Source of the DNA: a virus | Reading direction: 5' to 3' (one strand) | Length of the DNA: 21,023 nt | Virus record (IMG/VR): IMGVR_UViG_3300021197_000658 | Span: 1 to 21,023 of that record | Shown: positions 1-6,970 of the stretch, piece after piece | Layout: the number at the start of each line of letters is the position of its first letter | Position numbering within the stretch: position 1 is the stretch's first letter | Notes under the pieces: model-generated | Told to the model about the DNA's origin: nothing | Database searches by the model: none | What the model saw: the letters and a program-made list of their open reading frames with translations, nothing else | Program-made: the position numbers and the translations under genes

Positions 1-92
1 AAATTTGTATTGGTTGTTGTACCCCAAGTACCTGAACCATCTCCTGTGGCCATCTCATTTAATCTGAGATCATTTACATATGTGCTTGCCAT
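1..92 (-). CDS. Tail-fibre-like protein, N-terminal fragment (cut by window edge)
   Basis: This reading frame starts at an ATG at position 92 and runs off the window at position 1, so only the first 30 residues are visible. They begin MASTYVNDLRLNEM and continue with GDGSGTWGTTTNTN, a Gly/Thr/Trp-rich start that I associate with tail-fibre or tail-associated proteins of marine phages. The start is supported by a good ribosome binding site, GAGG, six bases upstream (99-102), and by lying 16 bases after the stop of the preceding minus-strand gene. It is probably the next gene of the late operon. The bulk of the protein, and so its real function, lies outside the window. Confidence 0.6.
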   Translation of the reverse strand, partial: MASTYVNDLRLNEMATGDGSGTWGTTTNTN

Positions 93-108
93 TATTTACC
101 TCTTGTTT

Positions 109-642
109 TTACGCAACTGCCTCCCAACTGGGAGTTTGAGTGTCTGTTATAGTAGTATAGTTTGGAGTTTGGCTTTCATCAATACGTGACCATATCAAAA
201 CTGTTCCTACTGATCCTGTAGCGCTTTGTCCGACTGGATAAACGTTTGCTGCTGCATCTGTGGTAACTGTTCCCAAAGATCCAGTTGCAGCATTAAGTGT
301 AACAGATAAATTGTTATTGGTAACAAGACTTATTGTTCCAAGGGCTGAAGTGCTTGTTTGCCCTGTAGGTGTTACGTTGGCCTCACCATCTACTTCAACA
401 GATACAGCGCCTAATGTTCCTACAACTCCAGGTAATACAGCTATTGCTTGCGCATTAACTCCAGCAGTTGGAGCGCCAGCTGTTCCAGCTTGGCCTGTTG
501 GTATTACATTAGCTTCTGCATCAACTGCAACAGTGCCTAAAGCAGATGTTCCTGCTCCTGGAGCTGTAAGTGTAACTGGAAGCGGTTCGCCCCACGTGAG
601 TTGGCCCCACGTGCCTCGACCCCAACCATTGATATTAGCCAT
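109..642 (-). CDS. Repetitive virion protein with Trp-rich N terminus
   Basis: A 177-residue protein whose first 20 residues carry a WG-rich motif (WGRGTWGQLTWGE). Three degenerate repeats of about 40 residues follow. Each contains a core such as EANVIPTGQ, EANVTPTGQ or AANVYPVGQ, followed by a T..(L/V)GTV segment. The C terminus is different (DESQTPNYTTITDTQTP). This architecture, short beta-type repeats rich in Gly, Thr, Val and Ala with almost no charge, fits a phage structural or fibre-associated protein, and I have seen similar repeats in cyanophage and other marine phage virion proteins. It lies between two other virion-type genes and is transcribed with them. The biochemical role is not known. 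That it is a real gene is nearly certain; that it is a virion protein is inference from composition and position. Confidence 0.8.
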   Translation of the reverse strand: MANINGWGRGTWGQLTWGEPLPVTLTAPGAGTSALGTVAVDAEANVIPTGQAGTAGAPTAGVNAQAIAVLPGVVGTLGAVSVEVDGEANVTPTGQTSTSALGTISLVTNNNLSVTLNAATGSLGTVTTDAAANVYPVGQSATGSVGTVLIWSRIDESQTPNYTTITDTQTPSWEAVA

Positions 643-648
643 TTAAGG

Positions 649-1077
649 CTAGGCGATTCTTATAATCGCTGTGCTGGCTGCTGCCGCTGGGAATACAATG
701 GTAAAGTCTCCTGCTGTTGATGTTTTGTCTCCACCAAAATCTATGGTTGCTACTGACTTGTCACTGTTAGTATCGTTATAGATCATACAACCTCTTGCAG
801 TTACTGTAGCTGTTCCAAAAGTTAAATCAGCAAAGTCAGTAAAACCAGTAGTTCCCGAACTTGTAGGGTTTATATTGGTTAATGCTGCTCCACCTGATGT
901 GTAGTTGGTCCCAGATGCTTGGCCTGTAGTGGTAAAAGCTGTGGTAGCTGCTCCCAGTGTAGCTGAACTTGTATATAAAGCTAGCTTAAATGAATTACCA
1001 CCTGATGCCTTAAAGTTATGTGTGCCGTCAAGTAGTTCTTTTTTAAAACTAGTTGTCAATGTAGATGTTATTGCCAT
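649..1077 (-). CDS. Conserved phage structural protein, small
   Basis: A 142-residue protein rich in Thr, Ala, Gly and Ser. It starts MAITSTLTTSFKKELLDG and has the pattern FKLALYTSSATLG near residues 30-42, then a Gly-Thr-Asn-Tyr region around residue 57 and a Phe-Thr-Asp-Phe-Ala-Asp segment near 79-84. This pattern is common in small virion-associated proteins of marine and enteric tailed phages, where the function is unassigned. There are no cysteine motifs apart from a single Cys, no membrane segment and no signal peptide. Its stop is 7 bases from the next gene downstream and its start is 2 bases from the stop of the previous one, so it is tightly packed in the late operon. Confidence 0.75.
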   Translation of the reverse strand: MAITSTLTTSFKKELLDGTHNFKASGGNSFKLALYTSSATLGAATTAFTTTGQASGTNYTSGGAALTNINPTSSGTTGFTDFADLTFGTATVTARGCMIYNDTNSDKSVATIDFGGDKTSTAGDFTIVFPAAAASTAIIRIA

Positions 1078-1078
1078 T

Positions 1079-1378
1079 TCAAATACCTTTTATTATTTTT
1101 GCTAAGTCTTCAGCATTTCCTTGAGCTAATTCTTGTATCAAAGATGCTTTATAAGATTTTATAGCATTTTTAATATATATCAAACAAACTTTATAAATTA
1201 AATCTTCGTAAGCTCTTGCTTGATCTTTTATATGTTGATCGCTTTCGTCTGAATAACCAACAATTTTTTGAGTTAATTGTTTGGCCCAAAACTCAGGTGA
1301 GTGTCCACCAAAATTAGTGGTTGCAACTTCAACAACACCCAACTTAGGCATTCCATCAGGTGTTAAAGAATCTACCAT
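1079..1378 (-). CDS. Conserved hypothetical phage protein, helical
   Basis: A 99-residue protein, MVDSLTPDGMPKLGVVEVAT followed by GGHSPEFWAKQ near residues 24-34 and then a predominantly helical, lysine-rich C-terminal half (KNAIKSYKASLIQEL). I have seen the GHSPEFWA motif in small hypothetical proteins of tailed phages, next to tail or adaptor genes, without an assigned role. Its start overlaps the stop of the upstream Rossmann-like gene by 7 bases, which suggests translational coupling. Function is unknown. A structural or assembly role is only inferred from position. Confidence 0.7.
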   Translation of the reverse strand: MVDSLTPDGMPKLGVVEVATTNFGGHSPEFWAKQLTQKIVGYSDESDQHIKDQARAYEDLIYKVCLIYIKNAIKSYKASLIQELAQGNAEDLAKIIKGI

Positions 1379-2112
1379 TTTTTTGGTTCCGGAGTTTTAA
1401 GATGGCCATCGTTTCTATCTATTAATATAGGTTCTATATTTACTTCTTTTTTGTCTTCCATTACCTCACTCATTTTCATGCTGGTCATAAAACCTTTTCC
1501 ATCTGCCATTACAACCAATGGATCATTAAGCCTGTGGTATCCGTATAATTTTTCTTCTGCTATAACATCTGTGTCAAGCAAAGCACTTGTTTTAGCAACC
1601 TCAACTTGAACACCTAAATGCATAGCTTTAGAAAGCCAAAATTCTACACAAGCTCTACCAGATTCTGCAAAGTGTAAATTACCTTTATAACTAAAGTCTA
1701 TTCCAAACAGCTTAATTGTTTCTACTTTGTTCCACAACGCAAAAGCAATTGCATAAGCAACTGTATTGTTTAAATAACAACAATTAAATTCTTTTAAAAT
1801 TTCATTAATAGGGAATTCTATTAAGTTTTTGCATCTGTCATCTAATTCACAAGTGTAAATGGGCTTATCATCGTTTAACAAAACTTCAATCATTCCATCT
1901 GTTTGGCCCCCAGCATCATCGGTGTCTAGAAACCTACTGACTGGGTCCATCATAAATGTTCTATCGTGAAATATTACAGATCCTACTGCATTAATTGCCC
2001 ATATTTCATCAAATTTTGCGCCATGTGATCTTGCTAAATTAAAATCGTGCCAACTTTTACCAAGACCTACAATAGCTACACTTTTGCCTTCAAGACTTTT
2101 TATCTTTTCCAT
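1372..2112 (-). CDS. Rossmann-like phage protein (DUF115 / sialyltransferase-fold-like)
   Basis: A 246-residue protein with an N-terminal nucleotide-binding-like strand and glycine turn, VAIVGLGKSW (residues 12-21). Next come an acidic/aromatic segment WAINAVGSVIFHDRTFMMDP in the first quarter and a conserved second core, KLFGIDFSY, then ESGRACVEFWLSKA in the middle. The last 50 residues are charged and probably flexible. The layout resembles the DUF115/MAF-flag10 group and related Rossmann-type folds that include sialyltransferase-like enzymes. I recognise the FG.DF.Y plus E.GRA.VEFWL combination from tailed phages, where it has no proven role. It sits among adaptor and tail genes rather than in a metabolic cluster. 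It may modify a sugar or nucleotide, or be a structural protein built on an enzyme fold. The function is not established. Confidence 0.7.
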   Translation of the reverse strand: MEKIKSLEGKSVAIVGLGKSWHDFNLARSHGAKFDEIWAINAVGSVIFHDRTFMMDPVSRFLDTDDAGGQTDGMIEVLLNDDKPIYTCELDDRCKNLIEFPINEILKEFNCCYLNNTVAYAIAFALWNKVETIKLFGIDFSYKGNLHFAESGRACVEFWLSKAMHLGVQVEVAKTSALLDTDVIAEEKLYGYHRLNDPLVVMADGKGFMTSMKMSEVMEDKKEVNIEPILIDRNDGHLKTPEPKKW

Positions 2113-2130
2113 TCTCTCTCCTTTCCAAAT

Positions 2131-2805
2131 CTAACTAACTTCTGTTCTTAATGAATCATACCTATATTCATCTCTTCTTCCTCTTGCCTCTGCTCTATTT
2201 TTAAGTCTAGAAACTTCTTGACCAAACCTTGCTTCATACATGGTTTGACTTTCTACAGGAAGTTTCATAAAAGAAGATGCTTCTATTAAACAACCATAAA
2301 GCAATGCATTACGAGCATTTTGAGATATCCAAGTGCCAGTGGTTGCTGATGTTAAACTGGTTGGTTTGTAAAGATAATGAAGTTCAACATTGTAATCTGC
2401 ATCTGGAACTGGAGAAACTATTAAAGTTGAGCCATTGTTAGATGCAGTAGAAAGTTCTTTATCAAAATCTGCATAATACAAAGGCCTACCTCTTTCTGAA
2501 GTAGCTACTGCATCATTAGAATATTCACGCATAAAACTAGGATGTTTTTTGTCTAAATAATGATAATCATTGCTGCTATCAATAATAGCCAATGAAAAAC
2601 TTAAGTTAAAATCTGATGGCGCTGTTAAGTAAGTATTACCAGTTGTTAAATTACCTGTTACATTTTTTCTAAAAAAATCAAATTGAATTAATTCAAATAT
2701 TCTTTCTTCAGCATTTAGTATCATGTCATTTAATGTAGCAACAAACGTTGTTTCATCGTTTTCAACATAATTTTGTATCAGTGTTTTTAGTTCAGTTAAT
2801 GTCAT
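2131..2805 (-). CDS. Putative head-tail adaptor protein
   Basis: A 224-residue protein beginning MTLTELKTLIQNYVENDE and continuing with a helical segment containing LNDMILNAEERIFELIQ. That is the usual start of phage adaptor (connector) proteins that dock under the portal ring. The central part is beta-type with a Y-L-D and P-x-F-M-R-E-Y pattern. It is followed by ARNALLYGCLIEASSFMK in the last third, the helix in which such proteins usually contact neighbours, and a basic C terminus. Length fits the family of short SU10/P22-type adaptors. It overlaps the upstream gene by four bases (ATGA). Together with the 223-residue protein at 3143-3814 it probably forms the connector between head and tail. 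The assignment is by sequence pattern and gene order only. Confidence 0.65.
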   Translation of the reverse strand: MTLTELKTLIQNYVENDETTFVATLNDMILNAEERIFELIQFDFFRKNVTGNLTTGNTYLTAPSDFNLSFSLAIIDSSNDYHYLDKKHPSFMREYSNDAVATSERGRPLYYADFDKELSTASNNGSTLIVSPVPDADYNVELHYLYKPTSLTSATTGTWISQNARNALLYGCLIEASSFMKLPVESQTMYEARFGQEVSRLKNRAEARGRRDEYRYDSLRTEVS

Positions 2806-3140
2806 AATGTGATTGTAACCTCTCCAACAGAACCTGTCATTTTATCTACAGTAAAGTTTGACCCAATAATGTTAGGGTCCATTGAATTGCCTTTTGTAAT
2901 ATCTGTGTATGTTACAACCACAAAACCCTCACCAACTCCAAAATCACTACTTGGTCTAGGTTCGTATAAAGCTTCAGGGTCAACAACATGTGGCAAAGGA
3001 TCTAGTTGTGGGTGTTTAGGTTCAAAACATTCTTGACATGTTTTTAAACCATTCCATTCTTTTCGCAAAAAAGAAAGTTTGTATTTAAATCCACAACGAT
3101 CACAAATGGCTAATGCGTATTTACCAGTTGCATACGCCAT
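2802..3140 (-). CDS. Four-cysteine (zinc-ribbon-like) phage protein
   Basis: A 112-residue protein starting MAYATGKYALAICDRCGFKY. It contains two CxxC pairs (Cys13/Cys16 and Cys35/Cys38) about 19 residues apart with basic and aromatic residues between, as in a zinc ribbon. The motif EPKHPQLDPLPHVVDPEALY follows and the C-terminal third is beta-type. This N-terminal arrangement is recurrent in small proteins of marine tailed phages encoded between the two adaptor-like genes, as it is here. The stop overlaps the next start as ATGA and the start is 2 bases from the upstream stop. Metal binding is inferred from the cysteines; whether it is a virion part or an assembly factor is not known. Confidence 0.7.
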   Translation of the reverse strand: MAYATGKYALAICDRCGFKYKLSFLRKEWNGLKTCQECFEPKHPQLDPLPHVVDPEALYEPRPSSDFGVGEGFVVVTYTDITKGNSMDPNIIGSNFTVDKMTGSVGEVTITL

Positions 3141-3142
3141 GA

Positions 3143-3814
3143 TTATAAACCTGGTTTATATGGAGAGATTCTAAAAGAAGCTCTATCCTCATCTTGGCTC
3201 ATAGCCCTTTCAAATTCTTCTTCATACATTTGTTTTAACATAACAACTCTTTCCGGGGCTTTTTTAATTGCAATATAATATGCAAGTCCAGCTGCAAAAC
3301 ATGGATAAAATCTAAAAGGCATGTCCATGGTGTTAGTTGCTTTGTCAGCATCATCCATTCTTACAAGTTTATTAAAAACTAATATATCAGTGGAGTTTTC
3401 CGGAGCAGGCCACACATTTAATACTGGAGTAATAGATTTTTCAAAAAAGAATTGAGAGGGTCTAGCTTCAGAAGCTTTGTTTGGTATGTTTAAAAACTCA
3501 CTTCTGCCTATTCTAGACATTTGTAAGTCAGTGGTTGTTCCACCACTTGTTCTTCTAAGAGAACAATCAAGTATATCGATAATATTTGCAGTTAAAGTAT
3601 AACTTGTTGTGCCTTGAGTAACAGTTTGAGTAGCTTGTTCTACAGTCCATTGATTTAGACCTCTGTTGGCCCATTCAGCTAACATTAAGTTAATAGATCT
3701 TTTTGCTGTTTTTAAGTCATAGCCAGTTCTAAGTTCTAAGCCACATCTTTCAAATGCTTCTTCTACAAACTCAGCTACGTTTGGCTCAAAATCTGTGCTG
3801 CTTGACGTTGCCAT
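3143..3814 (-). CDS. Putative head-tail connector or tail-tube-like protein
   Basis: A 223-residue protein. Its N-terminal helical region contains FVEEAFERCGLELRTGYDLK and SINLMLAEWANRG, typical of phage connector proteins that begin with an amphipathic helix pair and a Trp-rich turn (LNQWTVEQ). The middle is beta-type, with a P..FFFE and LNVWPAPEN segment, and the C-terminal part is helical and acidic (YEEEFERAMSQDEDR). I read it as the second of two adaptor-like proteins in this cluster, similar in role to tail-tubular or P22 gp4/gp10-type proteins. It shares its first base with the last base of the upstream gene. Exact family placement needs a profile search. Confidence 0.65.
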   Translation of the reverse strand: MATSSSTDFEPNVAEFVEEAFERCGLELRTGYDLKTAKRSINLMLAEWANRGLNQWTVEQATQTVTQGTTSYTLTANIIDILDCSLRRTSGGTTTDLQMSRIGRSEFLNIPNKASEARPSQFFFEKSITPVLNVWPAPENSTDILVFNKLVRMDDADKATNTMDMPFRFYPCFAAGLAYYIAIKKAPERVVMLKQMYEEEFERAMSQDEDRASFRISPYKPGL

Positions 3815-4491
3815 TATTCATCCTCTGCATATAAGTTATCAAAAATTTTGTTTACATCTAAAGTATAGTCTAAATCAGATTTAGAATAGTGTATATGCCC
3901 CGAAGGTTTAAAATCTGGAGCACCACTACCTGTTTCAAACCATGCTGGATGAGTTACTCTAACCCTGTTGTTGGGTAAAGCAACAATATTTCCTGTCCAT
4001 TCTCCTGCATCTAACAACTCTAATACGTGACTTTGTTTGTGTTGAGCTGGATCATCTGCTATTTCATTTTCAGCATAATCCACTGTAAACATGTATTTAG
4101 CAGGAAAAAATTGACCATCTATCTTTGCCATCCAAGGACATGGTGTTGCTCTATTTATAACATAAACTGAGTTTGTATGCGATGAACAATCCCAAGGCTG
4201 TGCATCGTGTACTGCCATAGGTTCGGGCCACTCTGAAAAAGGAGTATCGCCAACTAAAGCTGTAATTGGCATTCTAGCCCACATAGCACCGCCATGAATA
4301 GTATCTTCTGGCTCACCTTCAGCTTCTATGCCTGTAAATATAATATGGAAACTTAAACATCTAGTCGGCATGGTGGTTACACCAATTGCCATTGCATGTA
4401 AGAACTCACCATGATATTTATCATGGTTGTGCGTATACTCTCTCCTTACCCAACATTTAAAGTAGGGTATATTACTATACAAATAAGCCAA
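3814..4491 (-). CDS. Conserved phage protein of unknown function
   Basis: A 225-residue protein beginning MAYLYSNIPYFKCWVRREYT, with HDKYHGEF, GGAMWARMPITALVGDTPF and HDAQPWDCSSHTNSVYV in the first 130 residues, and KHIHY-type and acidic stretches at the end. I recognise the YFKCWVRREY and ITALVGDTP motifs from large unassigned proteins of marine tailed phages, always inside the structural block. It is rich in Trp, His and Pro and has no membrane segment or signal peptide. Position next to connector genes suggests a virion or assembly function, but nothing in the sequence identifies the activity. Confidence 0.75.
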   Translation of the reverse strand: MAYLYSNIPYFKCWVRREYTHNHDKYHGEFLHAMAIGVTTMPTRCLSFHIIFTGIEAEGEPEDTIHGGAMWARMPITALVGDTPFSEWPEPMAVHDAQPWDCSSHTNSVYVINRATPCPWMAKIDGQFFPAKYMFTVDYAENEIADDPAQHKQSHVLELLDAGEWTGNIVALPNNRVRVTHPAWFETGSGAPDFKPSGHIHYSKSDLDYTLDVNKIFDNLYAEDE

Positions 4492-4499
4492 TCTTACCT

Positions 4500-4820
4500 C
4501 TAAGAATATTTGGTTTTTTTCCTTCTGTTGGACATTACTTTACCACAACCTCTAGCAATTCTTCTAACTTCTCCGCCATTTTTTAATTTAACTTTAGCTT
4601 TTGGAGTATTCGATACAACAGTCTTGCCTTTTTTACCTGCTGCTTTTTTCTTTTTTGCTGTAGATGCTCTTTCTGATTGTGAAAGACTTTTAGCTTTTGA
4701 CATTGGTAAACAACGATCTGGGTTTTTCTTGTCCTTGCTGGTTCCACATTTTCCTTTAATAGAACCATCTGTCCCTATGCGAACCCAGTTTTGATCAACC
4801 CATTTTTTTAGCTCGCCCAT
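4500..4820 (-). CDS. Small basic phage protein (DUF5872-like) with Gly/Arg C-terminal tail
   Basis: A 106-residue, very basic protein. The N-terminal half has WVDQNWVRIGTDGSIKGKCG, then CLPMSKAKSLSQSERASTAKK and a KKKKAAGKKGKTVV stretch, a pattern I associate with the DUF5872 group seen in phages. The C terminus is NGGEVRRIARGCGKVMSNRR followed by a short lysine-rich end. This GG..(I)A.RG.GK tail resembles the tails of other basic proteins in the same operon. The start overlaps the stop of the upstream gene by one base. The charge suggests DNA or nucleoprotein binding in the head, but this is inference. Confidence 0.7.
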   Translation of the reverse strand: MGELKKWVDQNWVRIGTDGSIKGKCGTSKDKKNPDRCLPMSKAKSLSQSERASTAKKKKAAGKKGKTVVSNTPKAKVKLKNGGEVRRIARGCGKVMSNRRKKTKYS

Positions 4821-5023
4821 TAGCCTCTTTGCCTGTTTTGCCTAGCTTGTCTGCCTCCACCTACAAGGCCACCATCTTTCATTTTTTTTGCTTTTTTCTT
4901 TGAGCCTTTTGCATAGTTTGGATCTTTACAATATTTAGACGCTGCCATGTTTGCATAAGCGCTTGGATATGTATCAAACGTTCTTTTGGCCCACGCCTTT
5001 CCTTTTGGACATATTTTAGCCAT
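4820..5023 (-). CDS. Small basic phage protein, start corrected to ATG
   Basis: I place the start at the ATG at 5023, giving 67 residues that begin MAKICPKGKAWAKRTFDTYP. An in-frame GTG twelve bases upstream would add four residues but has no better binding site. AGGTGG lies eight bases before the ATG, and the ATG overlaps the upstream stop as TAATG, the same coupling seen for the gene before it. The body has the pattern CPKGKA...YPSAYANMAASKYCKDP, related to the 106-residue neighbour by its Cys-Pro-Lys-Gly and Lys-rich style. The C terminus is MKDGGLVGGGRQARQNRQRG, a Gly/Arg tail. Probably a small nucleic-acid-associated or virion protein; the function is unknown. Confidence 0.7.
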   Translation of the reverse strand: MAKICPKGKAWAKRTFDTYPSAYANMAASKYCKDPNYAKGSKKKAKKMKDGGLVGGGRQARQNRQRG

Positions 5024-5322
5024 TAGCACTTCCACCTTCGTCTTGCTTGACGTATTCTTGAGTTAGGATCATTTCTTGTTTTAGCTGAACTGCGTTTAAG
5101 TTGGCCAGCTGATCTAGCGCAATAAGACTTACGTCTTTTGGCTGCTTTACTACCTTTTTTAACTTTGCCTGTTACAGCTGTTTTTAATTTAGAGCCTGGG
5201 TTTGCTCTGCGATGAGCAGCAACTCCTTTTCTAGTCATACCAGCCCCACTTTTTGTGGGGCGATAATTAGCTCCTTTGCCTCTAGTTGTTCTTCTAATCG
5301 GCTTTGCTGCTTTTCGAGGCAT
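5023..5322 (-). CDS. Small arginine-rich phage protein (DUF6321-like)
   Basis: A 99-residue, strongly basic protein. It has TTRGKGANYRPTKSGAGMTR near residues 12-31, then AHRRANPGSKLKTAVTGKVK, KRRKSYCARSAGQ and a C-terminal RQARRRWKC. I recognise the GMT.KGV.A.RR.NPGSKLKTAVTG and RRKS.CARSAG patterns from a conserved family of tailed phages and other marine sequences that I believe is catalogued as DUF6321. It is the first of three consecutive small basic genes joined by one-base TAATG overlaps. The composition suggests binding to DNA or RNA. There is no enzyme motif. Confidence 0.8.
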   Translation of the reverse strand: MPRKAAKPIRRTTRGKGANYRPTKSGAGMTRKGVAAHRRANPGSKLKTAVTGKVKKGSKAAKRRKSYCARSAGQLKRSSAKTRNDPNSRIRQARRRWKC

Positions 5323-5948
5323 TATGCATAAAATGTTGTCATAGTGCCAAAGGTACTTTGAGTGTATTGAATGTAAATACCATCAGTAAACAACAATCCA
5401 TTATCCGGAATGGTAATATCTCTGGTTACTGTAGCAGATGCTACAGATCCAAGTTTAAATAAACTCGTTCCTGTTGGAGAGGTTGTTAAAAAATCAATGT
5501 TGCCAGCTGTAGCAGAACAAACCAAATTTAACCCTTGTAGTCTAGCCCTTCCTGCAAAAACAACATCAGCCGCTGAATTATTAATTCCTGCTGAAACATT
5601 GCCTGCTGGATTACCAACTGCTGATATGCCAGATATTGTTTTAAAATATTTGCTTCCAGTAGCTGTGCCTGCATTAGCACCTGTTATAGATTCAGTTTGA
5701 GCATCGCCATTTACATCTGTTCCTGTAACTGTAAAAGAAATACCTGAATCATCTCCAGCTGATAAAATAGTAACTATTCTTCCAGAATTAAGAGCAACTG
5801 CTCCACCGTCAGCTAACGCACCACCTATTGTAAGTGCTGCGTTATTTCCAACTGAAGCGGCTGCTGATATTCCATCTGCGTCTAATGCTTGAGTATCAGC
5901 GGTAATAAATTTACCTTGAACATCTGAGCCTGTCATTCGACCTGCCAT
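5322..5948 (-). CDS. Putative virion structural protein
   Basis: A 208-residue protein rich in Gly, Ala, Ser and Thr and poor in charge. It contains VTGTDVNGDAQTESITGANA near the middle, followed by GSKYFKTISGISAVG. This beta-type pattern is common in phage head- or neck-associated proteins. It starts MAGRMTGSDVQGKFITADTQ and ends in IYIQYTQSTFGTMTTFYA. It lies 14 bases after another virion-type gene, and its stop overlaps the next start by one base. I cannot say if it is a decoration, a neck or a tail part. Confidence 0.7.
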   Translation of the reverse strand: MAGRMTGSDVQGKFITADTQALDADGISAAASVGNNAALTIGGALADGGAVALNSGRIVTILSAGDDSGISFTVTGTDVNGDAQTESITGANAGTATGSKYFKTISGISAVGNPAGNVSAGINNSAADVVFAGRARLQGLNLVCSATAGNIDFLTTSPTGTSLFKLGSVASATVTRDITIPDNGLLFTDGIYIQYTQSTFGTMTTFYA

Positions 5949-5962
5949 AATTTACTCCGTTT

Positions 5963-6868
5963 TTAGCCTAAGTTCATATTAATTAATGAATACTCAGTGT
6001 TAGCTGAAACAGCCATAACATCACCAACTTCTTGTAAGACGTTATCTGTTGCTGGAGCAACTCCACCTGCTGTACCACCTGATCTAACAGCTGCGTTACC
6101 TACAACTAAAGTTCCTACAGTCAATAATGCTGCTGGGCCTTTAATAACAGCCCAACCATAATAATCTGCTGTCATATCAATAACTGTAGCACCCATTAAC
6201 GCACCTGTTTCTGTTGCTGGTGCAACTATAAGGTTAGTGTTTGGATTCTCTATAAGAGATAGCTGTGAGCTTGTTGTTAAAGCTGTAGCAAGATCATCAT
6301 AACAAGTTATAACCACAGAAGGATCAGCTGAATGATCGTGTGCTGGATTAGATTTAACTCTAAGCATTTGACCTTCACCATTTACATCGTTTACCCAAAG
6401 GTAACCATCTGCATATTGGTTAAGTGTTAAGTCAGTTCCACCTGTTTCTACAGAAATAGCTGTTTCACCTGCTGCAACTGCTGCCGTTGCTGTCATATTA
6501 GCATGATCAGAAACAATAGCTTTGTGTTGTAAAAGTTTACCTGCTGTTACTGCAGTTCCACCTATTTCTACATAACGATAAACATTGTTACCATATACAA
6601 GTGTTGCACCTAAAGGGAAAAGCTGAGTTGCACTTTCAGAATAAGGATCAACAGTGCCATATTGACTACCGCCCTTACCAACAATTAAATCAGCAGGACC
6701 ATATCCTGTTGCTGCTACATATTGAATATGTCCACCATCATCGGTAAAGATATTACCATTTGCGTTGATTACCAACCCATCAGTAACTGCACCTGTTGTT
6801 GAATTAATATCAATGGTTTTAAAACCATTTTCTGAACGGACTGGACCGCTAAAAGTTGAATTCGCCAT
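5963..6868 (-). CDS. Putative virion structural protein with N-terminal phage motif
   Basis: A 301-residue protein starting MANSTFSGPVRSENGFKTID, a start that recurs in virion-associated proteins of marine phages. The rest is Gly/Ala/Thr/Val-rich with regular beta-type segments (YVEIGGTAVTAGKLLQHK, AAGETAISVETGGTDL) and a Trp-containing stretch (GWAVIKGPAALLTVGT) near residue 235. The start has an AGGAGG binding site seven bases upstream (6876-6881), the best in the operon, which fits a highly expressed structural protein. A 7-bp dyad lies in the leader just upstream. Role within the virion is not determined. Confidence 0.75.
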   Translation of the reverse strand: MANSTFSGPVRSENGFKTIDINSTTGAVTDGLVINANGNIFTDDGGHIQYVAATGYGPADLIVGKGGSQYGTVDPYSESATQLFPLGATLVYGNNVYRYVEIGGTAVTAGKLLQHKAIVSDHANMTATAAVAAGETAISVETGGTDLTLNQYADGYLWVNDVNGEGQMLRVKSNPAHDHSADPSVVITCYDDLATALTTSSQLSLIENPNTNLIVAPATETGALMGATVIDMTADYYGWAVIKGPAALLTVGTLVVGNAAVRSGGTAGGVAPATDNVLQEVGDVMAVSANTEYSLINMNLG

Positions 6869-6887
6869 AATTTCCTCCTGGAAATAA

Positions 6888-6929
6888 GTTCTATTGTCTC
6901 GGCTTGTCTGCTAGGTCAGTCGATAGAAC
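6888..6929 (-). promoter_or_regulatory. Leader hairpin upstream of virion gene
   Basis: GTTCTATTG at 6888-6896 and CGATAGAAC at 6921-6929 form an inverted repeat of nine positions (seven Watson-Crick pairs, one wobble, one closing pair) around a 24-base loop. It lies in the 102-base gap between the DUF1289-like gene and the 301-residue virion protein, ending just before that gene's strong Shine-Dalgarno site. There is no T-run, so it does not look like a terminator. It could be an mRNA stability or processing hairpin, or a protein-binding site. Confidence 0.4.
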
Positions 6930-6970
6930 AAGTTAATTAATCCTAGATACTAACCAAAGTATATATCAGA

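Noticed and set aside
260-646. A plus-strand frame of 128 codons opposite the repeat protein
   Set aside because: It is antisense to a gene with a clear start, phage-like repeats and operon context.
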